From Sipunculus nudus (Eukaryota; Annelida; Sipuncula; Golfingiida; Sipunculidae): a stretch of DNA of 64,000 nt. The translations under genes and the position numbers were made by a program. The notes below the pieces were generated by a model. The model searched no databases. It was given only the letters and a program-made list of their open reading frames with translations, and was not told the DNA's origin. Location of the stretch: positions 43,105,079-43,169,078 of the forward strand of contig CM049309.1 of the NCBI GenBank assembly GCA_026874595.1. Reading direction: 5' to 3'. Position 1 is the first letter of the stretch. Each line of letters begins with the position of its first letter. Shown piece after piece: positions 48,564-59,214 of the stretch.

Positions 48564-51500
48564 TGGTTGCCCGCACACTATAATTAGAGCATGTCTCCGT
48601 ACACCCGCTTTATGCAAAGCAAAGGGTCTTAAGATTTCAGGAAGTTGCAGCCTCCCGTTTATTTGTGATGCGTGACCAATTAAAAGATGACTAAATATGT
48701 TAAGTGGAATCCGTGAAGTTTGTGAGTTTTTTAACTCGTAGGACAAAGCCCAGTCACATGGCATATATACCAATGAAATCATAAATATGCCACTTAAAAT
48801 CACTCATTTCTAAGATGTCAATAGACTATCATATAAGAATATTTCTTTCCCCGGTACGTATTAGTTCAACATTTATGAGTGATTAATTAAAATTAACAGG
48901 ATAGCTTCTGCGGAAAAGTTAACATTATCTACATATATATGGATAATTAAATTGGATTTGTAAATAATATGACACAAGAATGAGGATATGCTCTCCCTTT
49001 TAAAACTTTCTTGGAATTATCCATTATTTTACCCTGTACTCGTGTGAAATAATCATGCGAAATATGGACATTTAATGCTAGAAAGAGTTGTATGCCGGGA
49101 GTGTAAAGGTACAGTGCGTGACTTCGTATCTTCCAAATGGACCTACAGCGCGCTAGGAATCACGTGACAGAGTCGTCTGCTTACTCTTGGGTTGCATCGG
49201 TGCATTGGTTTCACTTTATGACAGTTAATTCGTATGTTCAAACGATTTAAAAGATCGCAATCCCCGACAAAAATAAAGCCAATGTATAGAGGCATAAAAC
49301 CTGTGAAACAACCCATGCAGGCAGTTATATTAATTTTGCAGTTCATAATATGAAATTAACTGCAAATATTTTAACAAATACAAAACGCATCACAAAAAAG
49401 GGGGAAATGGAGCCTACTGAGTTGTACAACTGAACGGGATCAGATTATCGTGCTTCGCTTACATATTAATGCCTCAGACAAGACCTAAACTGTGACACAC
49501 AATAACGAGTTTAAGTATCGTACATTTATTCTAGAATGGCATCAGATAGGGGACAACCGGTTGCAGTAATATTTAAAGCAGTAGAAATTAATGTATTTGT
49601 TTCTACCGGGTATGTTATATAGCGATTTCAATGTGAAAATCTAAACCCATATAGGCCTATACTGCCTGTAACCTATATAGTGATTCAATGTGAAAAATAA
49701 AACCAATATAGGCCTGTACTGCAAATTACATATTGCCCGCAGGGCAAAATGTCAGTTGGATTTTAATTTCCCTTTCGAGGCGACATGGCATTTAATCAAT
49801 CCGTTTTGAGAATATTGTCATGTGACTCACAGTCGACCCGATTTCCAAATTAAAACTAAGGTAACAACACCCGTGCGGTATCGCCTTTTTTATATTTAAT
49901 TATCCCATCGTTATCCATATTGTCCTCTCATTTTTTAGATCAACTTTAAAGTGTCAGGAGGGTATACATATTCACTCCAAATTTACTCTGTGTTTGTTTG
50001 TATGTTTGTTTGTCCACATAATATTTTCAAACGTTCATTATAAAAAATAGCATGCACCATGTGCCAAAGAACATAAATATGTAAAAATATTTAACATTGA
50101 TCATTTAAACGTATGGGGGATCTAGATTCGAATTCAGAGAAATTTATTCTTTTTGTTTATTTTGTCTTTATTTGTCCACAGAATTTTTATTAAAAGTTTA
50201 GCTGATTTTAAAAAATTTGGAACTGACTGAGGCAAAAAAGAATAAATGTCGAGGTTGGTTGTTCATTTGTGACACAGGTCTTGATCCAGCAAAATAAACT
50301 TTTTATCTATTTGTCCACAAAACGTCTCAAAAATTGTCTCGATGACAAGGGAAAAAATAAGAAAATTGTAGCGGAACCAGTCTTGTTTTTCCAGTTTGGC
50401 CACACTACACCTGCTAAGAATCTCAATAACTTTCAATAACATTTGTTGGCGGAGTTACCCGCTCTCTCAGGGTTTCCTTTCTTTTAAGAAAAGATGTAAT
50501 GTTCCTATCTGAGTTTCAAGGCGAAACAATTTATATGAGAGGAAATGTTGAAGAGCAGAACACTTATAAAATCAAACCAGATTTCTTCCGTACCTATGCC
50601 GATTCTTTTGAAATTTCTAGATATGTATTAATTCAACCTTCTTACATATTTCAAAATTTATTTAATTCTGTAACAGACATTCAGAGTAACTCGTGTCAAA
50701 CAGGGCGAAATGACGTCATTTGCGGAGTGTCATAATAAAGTACCCTTCGTATGAAAAACTGATAGATATGTTAATTTTCTGCAATGTATGATGGGGCGAA
50801 CTTCCTCCTTGTCTTCTGTGGCAAATGGAAAAATCCAGAAGAATACTTTACTTTCCACTAGACAACTCATGCTAGCTAGGGATAGGCCCATTAAATCTTT
50901 TTAATGAGCACAATACGGCGAAACCTGTTCAGCCATGTGATATAAACATGTTAGGTGCATGCGGACGATGTAAAAACATCAGAATCGGTGCATTGGCGAG
51001 TCAACAAGGGCAGGAACACTCGTAGACTTTACAGATTCTGGCGCTAGGGCACAAGAATTAGACACCTAATGTGCAATGTTTCTTTAATTGTTAACATAGA
51101 TAATTAATATTAAGTTATAGGTAATATTTGTAAATGAATATATTAATACCTTATATTTGATTGCAGTGTATGAAATACAAGACCGTGTCTCAATGAAGTT
51201 GTTAAACAAGGCCATGTATAACCAAACCATCATGTTATTATTTCAGACAATACTGAGGGTCACCTGACAGAGCGGTATCTTTGGACACAAAGTTTGACGT
51301 CATCGTCCCTCCAGCTTCAGACGTGGCGTGATACGGATCACGCGGTCTCGCGTTGGTTTCCCCAAGGATTTTTAAATAAAACACAAAATATGACGTTCGA
51401 ATCGTGTTTCCAGTAGTTTCTTTGTTACAGGAATGGCTTTGTTTATTCATAGCGCATAACTTTCAACAGGAATTAACTTGTGTATGACAAATTATACTGG

Positions 51501-52757
51501 CCTTATTTAGTCGTTATAAATCTTACCCTATACAGTATGGTGATAGATGTTAACATCAAATGTATATTTTGACAAATAGTGTTGAATATTGAGTCAAATT
51601 ATTTTCGTACAACCTAAATTTTGTATTCCATAATACATGGGGGAGTGAATAAAAATTTGGGTATTCAGGGAGTTGGCTATTGTCCTGTTCCTCATAATGA
51701 TTCAAATTTCCAAATTAATTGTTTTAAATTTAAATTATTTAGATGACTCAGATTTTCTTATTTTGTGCTCTAATCTTGAACTAGTTTTGAAACATGTGAC
51801 TTAAGGAACAATGTTGAGCATTTTATTTAAGTAAAATCCAAGGTTGTGCTATTCAGTGACATTCCCTTAACCCATGACCTTTAATCTTCCACTGTAATTA
51901 ATTTTTCATTAATAAATAAGATTAAAAAAAAATTTTTTTGGCTTTTATTAATACTTTAAGGAAATATTTTGAAACAACGAAAAAAATTAATCCATGTATC
52001 ATTCCGTAGCGGATCAATGCTTTTGGAAAGGGAAGGATTCATACATTTTACACCAAAAAACCAAAACCCCAGAAAAGTGAACAGCTCCAAAGAATAAGAG
52101 ATAACCGTTTAGATAAATTTAGAAAACTCTAAAAAAGGTAATTTATAAACATAAGTAAAGTCATTCACCCTCTCATCAATTTCAGACGACATCGGAGTGG
52201 ACACTGGGACAAACCCTACTCTGCTTTTTCAAGCAGGAATCCTGAATCATCACAATCCCATATTAAACAGGATCCTGGGGCGTATTATATATTCGGCTCA
52301 TTTTTTGTCTTAAGTCCCCCCCCCCCCCCCCCCCCCACACTAGGATCAGAGCTGAATCCATACCCGTAATCTGTTCGACGATCCTATTGTAGTCCATTCC
52401 ACCACTCGGTTGCAGTTGCAATATAACGATTTTTTTCGTCTTAAAAATTACCACATAGTCTGACATAAAAGTGGGCCAACGGACCGCTATAAGGTCTCAG
52501 TTCATCTGGATATTAAGGTTAGGTGGCGTCAATCCAATCTTTTATTCCCCCCCCCCCCCTGCTGTTAGCTTGATGCACTGAACAATCCGTGCGCTAGTCT
52601 AATAGTACGGTTTAAATTAAAAACTTAAAATGCACAAAGAATTACATAATCATATTTTATATTTAAAAATGCATGATATTGAAAGTATAATCTATCACTA
52701 TCATGCCCCTGATGTTGGGCCGAAATCCTTCATACAAATACGTATACTCGTAAATGT
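48564..52757. other. Non-coding stretch upstream of the TGF-beta-type gene
   Basis: No gene is recognised. A CACGTGAC E-box sits at about 49,161. A 58-bp direct duplication lies at 49,615-49,730. The phrase TTTGTCCACA recurs near 50,009, 50,170 and 50,310, suggesting a decayed repeat. A poly-C tract of about 21 occurs at 52,316-52,336 and another C run near 52,549. Confidence 0.45.
49615..49730. repeat. Two-copy ~58-bp tandem repeat
   Basis: 49,615-49,672 and 49,673-49,730 share TATATAGYGATT, CAATGTGAAAA and ATATAGGCCT.TACTGC in order. Confidence 0.8.
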
Positions 52758-52760
52758 ATT

Positions 52761-52828
<68 letters not shown>
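52758..52828. repeat. (TA)n microsatellite
   Basis: About 35 TA units with one GT interruption. Confidence 0.96.
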
Positions 52829-52832
<4 letters not shown>

Positions 52833-53019
52833 CGTTTTTAATTAAACATAATTATCAGATTTTTCCCAAAAATGCCATCCTTATTTGACACATACATGTG
52901 GGTAGTAGTCAGCGGGGTCATAACAGACATTTAGTGGAGGACAGTTGCGTTCTCTTTGTTATCTCAGGCGTCAAGATGTTATCACCCATATACATCAGGG
53001 TGCAGTAATACGCTATGGA

Positions 53020-53121
53020 CAGGGTTGGTTTTCTGCCGGGCAGATAGGTATTTCTGCCCTGCCCAGGGCAGAAATACCTTTCTGCCGGGCAGAAATAGTT
53101 TCTGCTGGCAGAAATGGCAGA
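53020..53121. repeat. Subterminal repeats, left end of hAT element
   Basis: Six or more copies of TTTCTGCC or its complement in ~100 bp. One perfect palindrome has arms AGGTATTTCTGCCCTG (53,046-53,061) and its complement (53,064-53,079), separated by CC. Confidence 0.85.
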
Positions 53122-53485
53122 TAGATAAGACAGAAATTGCTACATATGACAAGGGGTTATCTATATAAGATTTATCACTTGAATAACAATAAAAAGTGCG
53201 AGAAACCATATTTAATAAAAATCTGCTGAAATACATTTATTATAAATAAATATATATACATATGTATCCAAATTTTGTATACACCAAAGTGTAACTGGAG
53301 TCGGAAATGCATCAAAGTATCAACACTCACTGATCTTTATCAGACTAAACCAGTTCTTCCTTTATATAAGCACTCTTTGTGGATTTTTTTGTAGATTACA
53401 TGAGACAAATGGCTCTTTTAAGACTACTGTTTTCAGTTCAGTTTCAGTCACTTACAGTCCCCATTGGTAGTAATATCTTGGATAC

Positions 53486-55165
53486 TTAATAATCAAGGTC
53501 AACAGTGCCTCTTAACATTCTGTAACAAAAAACTAGCTTGGAGGCCTTCTTTACACCCAATCTGTTTCTTAACTTGGAGTGAATGTAGCTAAAGTTGCTG
53601 AATATCCTTTCAATAGAGGCCGAAGAGGCAGGGACAGAAAGCAATTGAACAGCCAGTTGAGTGAACTTGTGGTTCACGCCAGAATGTTGCACAGCTTTCC
53701 ACCATGGCACTGGGGCTGTGTTGATGGCACTCTCTGTGAAATAACTTGCTGGAAATGGTGCAGATTTTGAATGGTACTGTATCACTGAAGTGATAAAGTC
53801 TGGATCTTGCTTTATTAACCATTGATTCACAGTTTCCAATTGAGCAGAACTCAGCATCTCACCTTGATATTTTGGGTGAAGCAGGTAGGCAGTTAGCTGT
53901 TCTGGCTGTATGGCTTGGTTCATACGCTGAGTTATTTTACCCGTGTGGTGCCCGAGCAGTGGATTTGTAAGTAGATTCATCCAGATTGCACACGCATCTG
54001 CAACAGATGTTTTGTCACTCTGGCACTTATCTAGAGCCTCCGCAATAGGGTACAATTGTTCACTCAAGTCTTTAGCATTTCGATAAAGTGCCAGATCATT
54101 GACTTTTTTCAAAACACTGGTATCCCACTTGTACTCTTCATCGTGATCTTGCATGATGCTGATGTAATGACACCTGTTGCTGAGGTAGCTTTTGATACAG
54201 TCAAGTTGGCTATTCCATCTGGTATCAACAGGGAGTTGTGGCTTTTGTGCATTAGGGATTTCTTTGAGCCAAGCAGCAGGTTGATGATGATTGCGGAAAT
54301 ACTTCTGCTCTTCTGTAATGTGTTTAATCACTGCTAAAGTAGTGATATCCTGACCTAGCAGACTGAGTAAATGAGCTGAGCAGCCATACACCATTAAGTT
54401 AGGATCCTCTTGCTAAAGTCTCTCTCTCATTTTTTGCATGTTACGTGCATTATCAGTTACAACTGACTTAACATCACAATTAAACACATCCTTAGCTTTG
54501 CTGATTGATTCCTGTGCCAACGCTGTACAGTTTGCTGCAGTCTTTGGCATAGATCCAGTATCATGGCTGTCCAGAAAATATGTCTGGTCATTCACCTGGA
54601 GGCATGTTGCTATCACCGGCTCATTGTGTATATTTGACCACCCATCCTGGATGAGAGTAGCTGACTGTCCACTGGTATTCTCTTTCATGGCTTGCTCCAG
54701 TTCTGTAGTGACCTCGTCCAGAAGATTACCAGCAATAACTTTACGTGACGGAGGTGTGTATCCAGGACGTAGCATAGCGACAACTTTCAGGAACTGTGGA
54801 TTTTCAGCAACAGCAAATGGAATATTGCATGCATAGAACAGTTTGGGTATCTCTTTATCAAGTGACGTCTTTGTTGATGAACTGGTGCGTATGAAGCTGT
54901 CAGTCCCGTGGCTGTAGTTTGGCATCAGCTGATGGAGTTGTTACAATACACTTTTCATTATCCATTGTGAAAAGTCCTCTCTTTTCCTTTTTGATGGAGG
55001 TGGCTGTTCAGAGGCAACACATTTTTTATAATGTTCTCTGAGTCTGTATGGTTTAGGTAATTGTCTGTTTCCACAGTTGCTGCATTCAGCTAGGGTTTTA
55101 CCATTAACCTCAACCTCAAGGAAATGTACCCATATAGGGTCTTTCTTTCTTCCACCTTTGAACAT
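53486..55165 (-). pseudogene. hAT transposase with BED zinc finger, two in-frame stops
   Basis: One reading frame of 560 codons (559 residues plus terminator), without frameshifts, interrupted only by TAA at codon 75 (54,943-54,941) and TAG at codon 251 (54,415-54,413). Domains in order: an N-terminal BED finger with W12 and C28-X2-C31...H45-X3-C49; an RNase-H-like catalytic core of the DUF659 type with LIQDGWS (Asp at about 174) and VVTDNARNM (Asp at about 238); GCSAHLL and DTRWNS around 261-319; and the C-terminal hAT dimerisation domain, LSVPASSASIERIFSNFS, at about 509-526. The third catalytic acid was not assigned. A working enzyme would cut and paste the element through its end repeats. 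Either stop would remove the catalytic core or the dimerisation domain, so this copy should be inactive. Confidence 0.92.
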
Positions 55166-55559
55166 GATTACTTAAACAGCCTAATGACAATGTCCAGTAG
55201 TAGCGTTCACGTGAATGATAATCAGTAATCCTCAAGTATAAGGTGAATTACCTGCACCGTGTCCACTTGTCAAGGTTAACCTGCCTAAACTTCCCATTGC
55301 TAAATTGCCTAAAATGCCCATCACATGGCTATTGTATTGCTTTCACCTGTTTGTTATTACAACGGCTCAATACAGGACTGGGGCAAGGGGAGTGATGATG
55401 TGCATGGCTGGAGCTAATTAGTGATGTACTAATCTCACTAGGTACAATAGTCAATTACAAACATGTCATTTATTTGATACTGTTTAATGTCACAAATAGT
55501 TATCTTTATCCTCCTTCTTTATGTAGTTGCTCTTTTTTTAAAACATGTTTACGGCAGTT

Positions 55560-55676
55560 TCAGGGTATTTCTGCCCTAAGGGCAGAAATAAGGGCAGAAA
55601 AGTATTTCTGCCGCCCGGCAATTGCAGGGCAGAAAACCATGGCAGAAATGGCAATGGCAGAAACTTGCCAACCCTG
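55560..55676. repeat. Subterminal repeats, right end of hAT element
   Basis: A cluster of TTTCTGCC and GGCAGAAA motifs ending in CCAACCCTG. Confidence 0.85.
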
Positions 55677-55830
55677 GCTATGGAAGCAATACATTACATG
55701 TGTGTGGTGGTTGTAACAGTCAGCCGGGTCAATATAGACCTTTCTTGGAGGACAGTTGCGTTTTCCTTGTTATTTATTCTTTTATATTGATGGGTTTGCT
55801 CATGTACGTTGCGCTATCGAAGCAATAAAG

Positions 55831-57540
55831 TAAGCGAATATGTCACTTTGGTGACAGGGATTCTATGCACTCCAAAATGCTAAACAAGCCTGATTTATTA
55901 CAAATTATGTAATAACTACATTTTTTGGGACAGACATATGAGAGATTGAATCTCCCCCATTAAAAATACCCCCTTAAAAATACACAATCTAATTAAACAG
56001 GTCGGATTGAATGTGTTTCAAGGCAAATTAAGAGCACAAGAATTCTCATGTAATTGTTGGGGGGGGGGGGGGGGTCTGGGGAGTCACAACACACGACCTC
56101 CGTACTGCATGATGACTGTTTTATTAAAACTCATCTTAGTTAGGGCGGACGAACCAAGGTGCAACACCATAAATACAGGTGAAACAAAAAAAGGTTGTTG
56201 GCACCTGTATAAGACAAAATATAATGAACAGTATTAGTCAAAAATTCAGCTCCATGAAGTAAGTACATAACATAGACTGTTAATTAAACTGGTAGATATG
56301 ACACAATAAAGACAAGGACAATGGTTACAATTAGTTACAGATAAAGCTCTATAGGTAAATACCATACAATGTTGATTAAGCCATCCTGTATTTGCTTAAG
56401 TGAAGTGATAATAACCATACAACTTATACAGCTACTAAATTAAATGTATATACTCATATGAAAATTATAAAGGGTAAACATACATCAAAACACATTTCAG
56501 TTCTCAATATTATGTTAAGTGCAATGTTCAGTTCAAATACACATAGGTTCATTACACCAAGTATGTCTGTAACACCATTAACACACCATGTCTACAATAA
56601 TCATGGTTTAATAAATATGAGCGTAATGCATACCATCCCTCCATGGGAACCTCATAGGACATAACTGCCTAGCAACTGTATGCTGCAGACTGACCAGACA
56701 CCTACAACCGTAACCCCATATACATGTGTGAATGTTAGTGAAACATGTAGCTATTATTTCAGAGACATATTAAAATAAAGTGGGATCAGCACTTCTGTCT
56801 CCTGATAACAACATCATATAACATGTACATACATCAGTTGTAGTTAACACACTAGAATATTCCTATATGTCCATACAATCAATAGAAAGTTTCAACTGGT
56901 GTTTATGCCTCCAAACTATTCTTTATTAATAAAGGACATGAAATGTCACCAAAGACTCTTACTATTTAAATACAGATATCCACAAAACTAGCTGGCAAAA
57001 CAAGGATTTACATATATATAACATAACTGCTCTCCACGTCATAGACTAAAGTGTATCATTCAAAACTCACACTAGTGTCGGCCTACTGGCTCTGTAGTCC
57101 AACCTCAGATCAGTCAAGGTCACGGCCGTACTCTACAGCTCGATACACTACAAACCAACAGAGTCGCAAAATCCTAATAAACTGACAAATTTACATCGAC
57201 AAATAAAAGCAGCATGAAACAATCTTTGAAGAACTCTTTAACTGCGTTCATGAGTACTTTCACGAGCAGTTTACGTATAACAGACATAAAGAGTACTGTA
57301 TAATTAAAAGTCTGAGATGAAATTACTCTTATTTACTCTCATCTGCCCTCAACAACTGAAACAATGTTATGAAAACCGCCATTAACAGGTTAAATATGGG
57401 CCTATCTTTGTGAGATTTAGCGACGCTAGCTTTACCTTCAAAATATGGACAAAACATGACATGACAACAAACTAGACCCTTATCAAACGTTTACGACACA
57501 ATTCGGTCTTCGTTTAGCATAGTTGACATGCAGTTAAAAT
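55831..57540. other. Non-coding stretch left of the NRF1/ETS cluster
   Basis: No recognisable coding exon. A poly-G run of about 16 lies at 56,059-56,074. On the minus strand there is an acceptor-like TTTCATCTCAG (about 57,310) and an AATAAA near 56,115. These could belong to a spliced non-coding transcript from the promoter-like cluster at 57.6 kb, but this is conjecture. Confidence 0.3.
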
Positions 57541-57554
57541 TCTTAGTAACTCAC

Positions 57555-57645
57555 CAATTTCAGAAATAATCACTCGGGCAAAAACTGCGCACCAAAATCA
57601 TGGAGAATCGTTTCCGGAAAAGCACCAAATGCGCATGCGCAAACT
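57555..57645 (-). promoter_or_regulatory. NRF1/ETS promoter-like cluster with adjacent splice donor
   Basis: The perfect palindromic NRF1 site TGCGCATGCGCA (57,630-57,641) lies next to the palindromic ETS-type TTTCCGGAAA (57,611-57,620). On the minus strand, ~55 bp further, is a strong donor, TTG|GTGAGTTA (exon end at 57,555). This is the arrangement of a TATA-less promoter with a short first exon. The only ATG in that exon opens a 13-codon frame. No downstream protein was recognised. Confidence 0.35.
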
Positions 57646-58264
57646 CTAGAGTTTAACTTCAGCTGGCTGCGGCTCTCGGCAAACCCCGGCCGAAGGCGAC
57701 ATCTGCTGACAAGACTATTAACTATACTGACTATATAAGAAAGTTAATATCTTGGTCACATAATGATGAAAAGTACTTTTTTTTTAGTCATGCTTATTGA
57801 ATGTCCTACATAAATATTGTTAGTTAGACTGCAACAAATTTTGATTTTGAAGTTTGACAGTTATAACAAATAGTCCCCACCGTCCAATAATAAGTAGAAA
57901 TGGCCTCTGGCAGATATGTGCCTCACCATTAATGGCATATTGGGCTAAATAATCGAATCTTTACTATAAAAAGTCACAAAAGAACACATAAAAAATGTTT
58001 ATTCTGCACTCTTTTATCAACCGTTTTCACGCTTGGCAGTTCGAGTTTTTTTATGCAAGAATCTGAAGAATCATTTATGAATAATTATCAAGATCTGTGC
58101 AATGTGATATACACATATATAATGCTTCAATACTGAACCATTAATTTTCAAGTACATGTAAAACATGTATATGAACAATGCAAGTACTAAACATTTTGAA
58201 CAAGAACAATTACACAAACATTACTGCTGAAATGCTTGCATGGGTGCACACAACACAAAAATGA

Positions 58265-58580
58265 TTGGAGCTGGCATCACCGCTCTTGTATACGAGAAAG
58301 CTATCAAAGATGTATACATATGCCCAATTTCAGGCTGATATATCAAACCCCTCCTGAGAAATAAGCAGAGAATTAACTGTGAAAAAAGTAGGTGGCGCCA
58401 CCAGTCTTGTATACGACAAAGCTATTTGATATGTATAAATATGTCCAATTTTTTAGGCTGATATAGGCTTCTCCACCGGAGGTGGCGTAGGTGGCGACAC
58501 CTGTTTTGTGAATGAAAAAGTCACCAAAGACACATAGAAAAGTAAAAATATCAGGCCAATACATCAAACTTCTCTTGAGT
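58265..58580. repeat. Three-copy ~100-120-bp tandem repeat
   Basis: Copies begin near 58,268, 58,388 and 58,488. Each has a GGTGGCGCCACC-like start, a CTTGTATACGA.AAAGCTA phrase, CCAATTT and GGCTGATAT. The third is the most diverged. Shorter repeats of ACTGAGTGAACTC and GGCAGTCTGC follow at 58,600-58,860. Confidence 0.75.
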
Positions 58581-59214
58581 TTGATGCACTGGGCTGACCA
58601 GGCTTAGGTGAGAAAGGCAGTTGCCCTTGAGTGAACTGTAAAAAATTGCATGCTCAAGCTACTGCACTGAGTGAACTCTTGACCTGCACCTGGCTAGACT
58701 AAGTGAAATTGTTATCTGAACTGGGTGCACTGAGTAAACTCAAGGCCTGTTGCATAATCTGACACAATTGGCAGTCTGCGAAAACTAAAATTGATCAAGA
58801 CTGACCTTTGGGGCCAAGTCTGATGCAATGGGCAGTCTGCCAAGCTATTTATAGATACAGACACAATCTTGGCCTGTTGGTAAATCTGCTTACACATACT
58901 GAAAGACTTCGGCTAAATGCTTTTTTTCAAGCTGATTTATTCATTAGATTTTTTAAAATAAAAATGTGTAGAATAATAAAAGATTCAGTCCTTTTATTTT
59001 TACCAGTCTAATAACTGTGCCAAAAATCATTTAAGTAAACTTGAACAAAGGCCACCTAAGATTCATTTTTGTGCAAGGTTACATAAATTGAAACAACAGA
59101 TTTGCAGAAGGAGACTATTGCAGCCCTCAATTTAAAATAGGCTCACTATTGGCCTCAAAGTTGCCTACTACCTGCTATAGTCTAACGTTCCTATGTTCCA
59201 TATCCTCCTATTAT

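Larger units (their letters stand above)
53020..55676 (-). mobile_element. hAT transposon, nearly full length, 2,657 bp
   Basis: The element starts CAGGGTTGG and ends CCAACCCTG, exact inverted repeats, and is flanked on both sides by GCTATGGA (53,012-53,019 and 55,677-55,684), a perfect 8-bp target duplication as hAT elements make. Both ends carry many TTTCTGCC/GGCAGAAA subterminal motifs, the usual transposase-binding repeats, including a 16-bp-arm palindrome at 53,046-53,079. The transposase lies on the minus strand. The perfect duplication and single uninterrupted register argue for a recent insertion. Confidence 0.95.
52885..55830. repeat. Two-copy ~135-bp tandem repeat split by a hAT insertion
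   Basis: Copy 1 starts at about 52,890 and copy 2 at about 55,690. They share ACATGTG, GTCAGC.GGGTCA.TA and GGAGGACAGTTGCGTT with matching spacing, then TTGTTAT and GCTATGGAAGCAATA or GCTATCGAAGCAATA. The hAT element inserted at GCTATGGA, at the end of copy 1. Confidence 0.7.
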
